A stretch of DNA of 64,000 nucleotides, from contig OX421497.1 in NCBI GenBank assembly GCA_949126835.1, forward strand, positions 46,865,715 through 46,929,714, in the 5' to 3' direction. This DNA is from Anisus vortex. Taxonomy: Eukaryota; Mollusca; Gastropoda; Planorbidae. This document shows positions 57,969 through 64,000 of this stretch, piece after piece (position 1 is the first letter of the stretch; every line of letters begins with the position of its first letter). The notes beneath the pieces are model-generated. The model was given only the letters and a program-made list of their open reading frames with translations. It did no database searches and was not told where the DNA came from. Made by a program: the position numbers and the translations under genes.

Positions 57969-58032
57969 CGATGGGCTCAACTCTATTGCTAATTGCTGGT
58001 TTCAATTTTATAGCTAAACTGATGGTCTAAAT

Positions 58033-58231
58033 CAGGGGTCGACAACCTTTTGATAATAGTGTGCCAAAGTGGGATATGAAAAACACATTCAGCGTGCCAT
58101 CAGTTTAATAGCCATCATGTTCTATTACTCAATTTCTTGTCGAAGAGGCTTACTTTGCCTTTTCGAGAGGTCTTCTGCGTGCCATTAAAAATCGCTCTGC
58201 GTGCCATGTCTGGCACACGTGCCGACCCCTG
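58033..58231 (+). mobile_element. H1 MITE, full length, best-preserved
   Basis: A perfect 8-bp duplication GTCTAAAT (58025-58032 and 58232-58239) flanks ends CAGGGGTCGACAACC and GTGCCGACCCCTG. It is inserted in the diverged edge of the 21-bp array. Confidence 0.93.
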
Positions 58232-58999
58232 GTCTAAATTCTATAGCAAACCATTGGTCTCCATTCTAAATATAGGTTAATTATATCCTCAATTCTTCTT
58301 CCTTGTTATCTTACGGCAAACATAAAGCATTAGATACAGACAAATAGCTTATGAACAAACTCCGGAAACATTCTCAGCGAGGAAGTCACAAACAGAAAAA
58401 AAAAACATGCGCCCTTAACATAGCCATGCATGCCACCACTCCCTTTATTACGCCCAACCATGGCCCAACCAACTCCTGTCCTTTTATCTTTGAATGGCAC
58501 CCGTGAGGCGAGTGCCACGTGACACGATCGAAAAACGTTGTTCCTGCTCGTGGTCGCTGGTCAGATTCCGCAATGAGGCTTAGCGAGGGCTGCCGGGGTG
58601 AGGGCACTAGCAAGAACTAGCATATCGACCATATGGGGTTGAGCAAGATATCGGTAGGACAGAGAGAGTGGAATGGGGGGGGGGGGGTAGGGGTCAGACA
58701 CACGGGGGCTATGAATCAAACGTGAGACGCCACTCGACAAGGTGGATTGTATATGGGTACCTGACGCCGCGTCCGGGTGTCATGGGCGTCACGCCGAAAC
58801 GCAAAACACAAAGAGGGGAGGTAGAGAAAAACGGCTTTGGGTGAACGGAGCCAGGTGGGGAACAGTGAATGCTAGCTCCCTTCGGACATCATGCCAGGCC
58901 TCCGACTGCAGACCTAGATACTGTCTTCGATAAGGGTGACATTGAGCTGACCACATAATCTTTTGTGTGCCGTGTGCTAGTAAAGGTAGGACTTATCTT
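58232..58999. other. unassigned intergenic DNA
   Basis: A G-run near 58676-58687; frames at 58330-58613 (minus) and 58742-58933 (plus) have no recognised domain. Confidence 0.45.
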
Positions 59000-59215
59000 T
59001 GTATCTTATCTGTTACAGGCGCTCCTTCGATACAGATGATTTTTGCGTCCTACGCATGTGCGTGGTTTGAGTCTATCCAGTCTTGCATTTAGATAAGTGT
59101 TCTTAAATTATGTAAAATTACTGCTTTTGTTCAGATAACCCATTCCATGCCTGGGTGCCACTCGGGAAGAAAGAGTACTTTGATGCATTTTGTTCTTTCA
59201 TGCGGGTTTGTTTTT
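59000..59215 (-). mobile_element. LINE-A 3' fragment
   Basis: The reverse complement shows TCTTTCTTCCCGAGTGGCAC, TGGAATGGGTTATCTGAACA and GTAGGACGCAAAAATCATCT, then GAGCGCCTGTAACAGATAAG. Confidence 0.78.
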
Positions 59216-59785
59216 TTTAATGTTTTTTTGTCCTTACGTCTATCTGAGCATTATAAAATATAAAAGATTGTTATTGAGTTGTATTTTTAAACAATAAATA
59301 GACTACAAGGAAACTCAGATCTTCCGTACAATGGTCCATGGGTTAAAAGGGATTGATTCTAGGCTAAATGTATCTTCAAAGTCTCATTCAAATATTTCAA
59401 ATGTGAATCAAAATTAAAGTTAGTTATTTTTCATATTAGTTTTGCCAAATATATTTTAATTAATACAACAAAAAAAAAAGGACAGCCATTTAAATATCAT
59501 TTATTCACAAAAATATGGTTTATTTATACATGAAGAAAATTAATTCATTTATGTCATGAATTATTTATCCATTATTGAACAAAATGCAAAATTAAGACAA
59601 GTGTTTTTATTTAATCAATTAAAAAAATATTTATCACAAATTGAACAATAAAAAACAAAATCATAAAATCGTCAGCTCTGTAACAAATGTAAAATAAAAC
59701 AAACAATGAAAAAAAAATTTAAATAATTTACAATCACTAGCAGTATCAATCTCTCCTATAGCCTTAAGTTGTCCAGGTAACCTAA
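59216..59785. other. AT-rich intergenic DNA
   Basis: No gene is recognised. Confidence 0.5.
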
Positions 59786-60990
59786 TGTCTGCATGTCCAC
59801 CTAACTCTACATGTCTGCATGTCCACCTAACTCTATATGTCCGTAGGTCCACCTAACTCTACATGTCTGCATGTCCACCTAACTCTATATGTCCGTAGGT
59901 CCACCTAACTCTACATGTCTGCATGTCCACCTAACTCTACATGTCTGTAGGTCCACCTAACTCTACATGTCTGTAGGTCCACCTAACTCTACATGTCTGT
60001 AGGTCTACCTAACTCTATATGTCCGTAGGTCCACCTAACTATATGTCTGTAGGTCCACCTAACTATATGTCTGTAGGTCCACCTAACTCTATATGTCCGT
60101 AGGTCCACCTAACTATATGTCTGTAGGTCCACCTAACTATATGTCTGTAGGTCCACCTAACTCTACATGTCTGTAGGTCCACCTAACTCTACATGTCTGT
60201 AGGTCCACCTAACTCTACATGTCTGTAGGTCCACCTAACTCTACATGTCTGTAGGTCCACCTAACTCTATATGTCCGTAGGTCCACCTAACTATATGTCT
60301 GTAGGTCCACCTAACTATATGTCTGTAGGTCCACCTAACTCTATATGTCCGTAGGTCCACCTAACTATATGTCTGTAGGTCCACCTAACTATATGTCTGT
60401 AGGTCCACCTAACTCTACATGTCTGTAGGTCCATCTAACTCTACATGTCTGTAGGTCCACCTAACTCTACATGTCTGTAGGTCCACTTAACTCTATATGT
60501 CCGTAGGTCCACCTAACTATATGTCTGTAGGTCCACCTAACTCTACATGTCTGTAGGTCCACCTAACTCTATATGTCCGTAGGTCCACCTAACTATATGT
60601 CTGTAGGTCCACCTAACTCTACATGTCTGTAGGTCCATCTAACTCTACATGTCTGTAGGTCCACCTAACTCTACATGTCTGTAGGTCCACTTAACTCTAT
60701 ATGTCCGTAGGTCCACCTAACTATATGTCTGTAGGTCCACCTAACTCTACATGTCTGTAGGTCCACCTAACTCTATATGTCCGTAGGTCCACCTCACTAT
60801 ATGTCTGTAGGTCCACCTAACTCTACATGTCTGTAGGTCCACCTAACTCTACATGTCTGTAGGTCCATCTAACTCTACATGTCTGTAGGTCCACCTAACT
60901 CTACATGTCTGTAGGTCCACCTAACTCTATGTCTGTAGGTCCACCTATCTCTATGTCTGTAGGTCCACCTAACTCTACATGTCTGTAGAC
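59786..60990. repeat. 24/26-bp minisatellite with a 204-bp higher-order repeat
   Basis: Units GTCCACCTAACTCTACATGT plus CTGTAG (26 bp) alternate with a 24-bp form lacking two bases (CTAACTATATG). Marker variants CCATCTAACT (60431, 60635, 60865) and CCACTTAACT (60483, 60687) recur 204 bp apart, with one 230-bp step. Confidence 0.97.
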
Positions 60991-61290
60991 CCAGTCCGGC
61001 TAACAGTGTGTATGTTTTCCAATTTGCTCCAAGCTCTAACTTTAAAATCATTATTATATTTGTTTAAAGTAATTTTTGTAAAAAAAAATCACAATTTAGT
61101 ATTATACTGAGACTGTTTCCATTGTCTTTATGTTAACCATTAGTGTATTGAAGTAGTTCAAATGGGATTTTTTTTTATAAATTACTCATAGAATCTGCTC
61201 TTAGATAATTTCCGATGAAAAAGATAGATCTAGTTACCAATCCTTATTTGTCCATGCTATTTTGTCCGTTATAGTCTATAGAATTTCACA

Positions 61291-61400
61291 AATTTTTCCA
61301 AAACGTGAAAAATCATGTCAGTTTCCCTAAAACGTGAAAAATCATGTCAGTTTATTCTCGAACTTGAAAACTTACGTCAGTTTTCCTGAAACCTTTGAAA
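61291..61400. repeat. about 30-bp imperfect triplicate
   Basis: Three units of the AACGTGAAAAATCATGTCAG type, the third clearly diverged. Confidence 0.75.
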
Positions 61401-61522
61401 TAGATATGAACCCTGTGGCTGTGTGTCAGTTAGAAGTCTGTATCATTGGTGAAACAAATAATTAGGATCAATAATAAAGTTTCTTTCTTAGAACAAAGAA
61501 ACCAATACGTAATTTATTCCAA

Positions 61523-61554
61523 TGACGTAATGATGACGCAATCATTTTACGTCA
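61523..61554. promoter_or_regulatory. 32-bp imperfect palindrome with CRE/bZIP-like half-sites
   Basis: TGACGTAATGAT on the left and ATCATTTTACGTCA on the right are inverted apart from two extra T bases, around a GACGCA centre. Half-sites TGACGTAA and TTACGTCA are typical bZIP targets. No adjacent gene is known, so function is open. Confidence 0.4.
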
Positions 61555-63337
61555 TACAAACAATCAAAGGCACAAGTTTAATAATTAAATAGTCAAATCA
61601 TTTAGACTTGTCGCCTGCTATCTCCAAGCATCATAACCATAATATAATGACAAGAAACAAACTTAACTAGCGTACATTACACTGACATATATAATATACA
61701 TGGGCTACTGTTTGACTGAAAGTGTTCAAACAAAAATTTCAAATTGACCTCATTTTATAACTAGGTTTCGTGTGTGCCATATTTCAAAAAGAGATGATGC
61801 TGCCAACAGTGCCACTGGTTATTGCCTATCATGTATTGCGCACACATACATTCTACACACATGGAGCACACATACACTGAGACCGTGTACACATCACATC
61901 CACTGAAGAAAAACACACACAGCTGGTTCACATCTGCATATACCGTCCACTTAAACATATATTATATGTTCTCGTTTTGGTGGAGGGGGGGGGGGTGATA
62001 GTTGTCAATAAACAACCTAATGGGTAAAATAAAATAATCGGCTTTGGCAACTATACTTTTTTTTAAAATGCTAAATCATATTATTCAGTTTTGTGCTAAA
62101 AGTGCACATAGAAATTAAAAAAACAAACTTGACAAACAGAAGTCACCAATGGAATAAACTTTGAACTTTTCTGTACTATTTCACTTTGCTAAGTGGAAAC
62201 TTAATATTTATAAAACTATTCATTAAAAAAATGATGTGTTTTCCAAATGATCGATCTAAGAAACCAGATTTTAATCATAGTGATTAATAAGAGTCTAATG
62301 GGGAAAAAGTGCTAAATCTAGCATTAAAAGTTCTTGGAGAGCCATAATATGTTGATGTTGGTGCCGAAATAGGCCAGACAGAAGAGAATAGGGACACTGA
62401 TTAAACAAAGAGCCTAAACATTTAAACCTCATTTCCCTTTCATCCTTCCCCAACCATAGACTAATTTTCATCCAATGAAATCAACCAATGCCCTGGTGTG
62501 ACCTTTGACCAAGAGTCACGTGACAAACGACGAGCCAATCAACAGTGCTGGCAGGATGAGTGACCTGATTGTGTGTCAGACTGACAACTTTTTTTGTTTT
62601 TGTCCATGAAAGAAATATGTAACAAACAAGAAATTGTACAAAGTATGTAAGCACAAACGTATTGAGATGTTAATATGTTATTAACAAGTATGCCGCAATC
62701 ATCAATTAATTATCATACAACAGGGGAGAAAACCTTAAGAGCATTAAAAACAAAAGCGAACCTAATAAAAAAAATTAGACCTAAAGTAAAACCACAATAA
62801 TTATCAAATCTGTAAACAATACATTGTTGTTGTTTTGTATCAAATATATACGTCCATTTAAAACCAATGCATTTGTTGATGCACAGTTTTGCAGGTAAAA
62901 AAAAACTGCTTCTCAATCTGGAAGGGGAGATAATTAATGAAGCCGCCAAAAATTAAAACTTCATCAAATGTATTATTATAATAATCAAATGGATCTATTA
63001 CACCAATCAAAACGTTCCTTTCAAACATGGCTAGTGACCTAGTTTCGTCTTCACGGTTACATTGAAGCGTATAGTAATATTATTGACTTCAGCAGACGTG
63101 TAGCAGATGTGAACACAACGACAGGTAAGTTCACTAAGGGAATACACTTACATCAAAAGGACTTTTCGCCTGAGTGGTTTACAACATAAACATAAGGCCC
63201 CTAACTGAAGCAACTGGCAATGACTTTCAATACAATAAAACTGTGTTCGAAACTATTGTTACAGAATGTATGTTACAGTAAAAATATATAATAGGCAGAG
63301 CTGTCTGGATCGACATTGTGGCATTATTACAGTTTTA
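61555..63337. other. AT-rich intergenic DNA
   Basis: No gene is recognised; GGGGAGATAATT at 62934-62945 is another copy of the dispersed motif. Confidence 0.5.
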
Positions 63338-63412
63338 CCAAAGTAAAGTACCCATCGGACCAAGACCTAACTGATGATAGGGCCAGTGAAGCAGTGCGAT
63401 TAAAACTACATG
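63338..63412 (-). mobile_element. tRNA-derived SINE (S1), 3' fragment
   Basis: The reverse complement reads CACTGCTTCACTGGCCCTAT, then TTGGTCCGATGGGTACTTTA. Only the terminus remains. Confidence 0.7.
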
Positions 63413-64000
63413 TACTTTAATTCAATTAAATGTTACAAATATTGTTTTGAAAATACGACGCTGCATTGCTATTAGTTGTCTGAAAAAGGTTTTACTCAGA
63501 TGTCTCGTGAATTAGTTGTCTAGGTCCCACGAACAAATGATGATAGATTGGAAAGACGACAAGCTTAAACATGATGTACAGTGTATATGAAAAAAAAATG
63601 ATGAAACTTATAGAGAACATCTAGGAACTAGATGGCTTGTCATGGAACTAAACAGGGAACTACTGTACGAGAAAAGCACAAGATTGAAACTTGAAACAAT
63701 TTCTTTTTGTTTACATAAGCATATTATGGTATTGTTTGTATGTACAGTAAATTCACCACACAATAGCATATACAAGATATCACATAATGACTGAACCAAA
63801 CGGCATAGTAGACACACACCATAAAACACCATTGACACACACCATAAAACACCATTGGCACACATCATTAAACATTTTTTAAAGAAATGATTTGCATTCT
63901 TGAAAGATCATAGATGTTTGCTTCATAAAATTGATTGACATTACAAAACACATGAGTGGGTACAAGAATAGAGCGGCGTAATTACAGGGCATGACTCATA
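63413..64000. other. AT-rich intergenic DNA with a short tandem repeat
   Basis: ACACACCATAAAACACCATTG-like units of about 24 bp occur 2.5 times at 63812-63872. No gene is recognised. Confidence 0.55.

Overview
This window is non-coding, repeat-dense nuclear DNA from an animal. No intact host gene, tRNA gene or rRNA gene was recognised. Very abundant GATA-type microsatellites, many kilobase-scale minisatellites, tRNA-derived SINEs, hAT elements and a dispersed GGGAGATAA motif that I associate with mollusc genomes together suggest a mollusc, probably a gastropod. That placement is an inference from repeat style and not from a marker gene.

Layout. Positions 1-5643 hold the 3' part of a broken Ty3/gypsy LTR retrotransposon. 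Its pol domains run protease, integrase, reverse transcriptase, RNase H, which is the Ty1/copia order carried by Ty3/gypsy-type domains (the arrangement known from the Gmr1 clade). A candidate 3' LTR lies at 5156-5643. Positions 7469-9247 are a complete hAT transposon with matching inverted ends and a perfect 8-bp target duplication, enclosing a decayed transposase on the minus strand. A second decayed hAT transposase, of the ZMYM1/TTF type, lies at 50251-51335. C-terminal fragments of three non-LTR retrotransposon families occur: LINE-A at 11095, 32876, 43810, 56330 and 59000; LINE-B at 19008, 27272 and 32095; and LINE-C, with a terminal zinc finger, at 19060 and 54463.

Short dispersed elements. 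About 14 copies or fragments of one tRNA-derived SINE occur from 6721 to 63412, on both strands. Eight copies plus one fragment of a roughly 200-bp hAT-type MITE, called H1 here, share CAGGGGTCGGCAACC-like ends. Several have clear 8-bp target duplications. Also present are two Helitron-like 3' ends (42176, 43166), an interlocked inverted-repeat structure (51713-52211), and an unassigned conserved 50-80 bp sequence found three times.

Tandem arrays. The main arrays, by unit size, are: 31 bp (11469-13154), 7 bp TTTAGAG (15965-16446), 25 bp (19466-20091), 29 bp (21417-21788), a composite of about 19 and 23 bp (23336-24345), 8 bp (30411-30730), 37 bp (33384-33850), 55 bp (38869-39583), an unrelated 37 bp (44519-45340), 20 bp (48125-48800), 21 bp (57818-57968) and 24/26 bp (59786-60990). 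Nearly all long open frames outside the transposons are read-through of these arrays. The functional content is therefore a mobile-element and satellite landscape with nested insertions and no cellular pathway.
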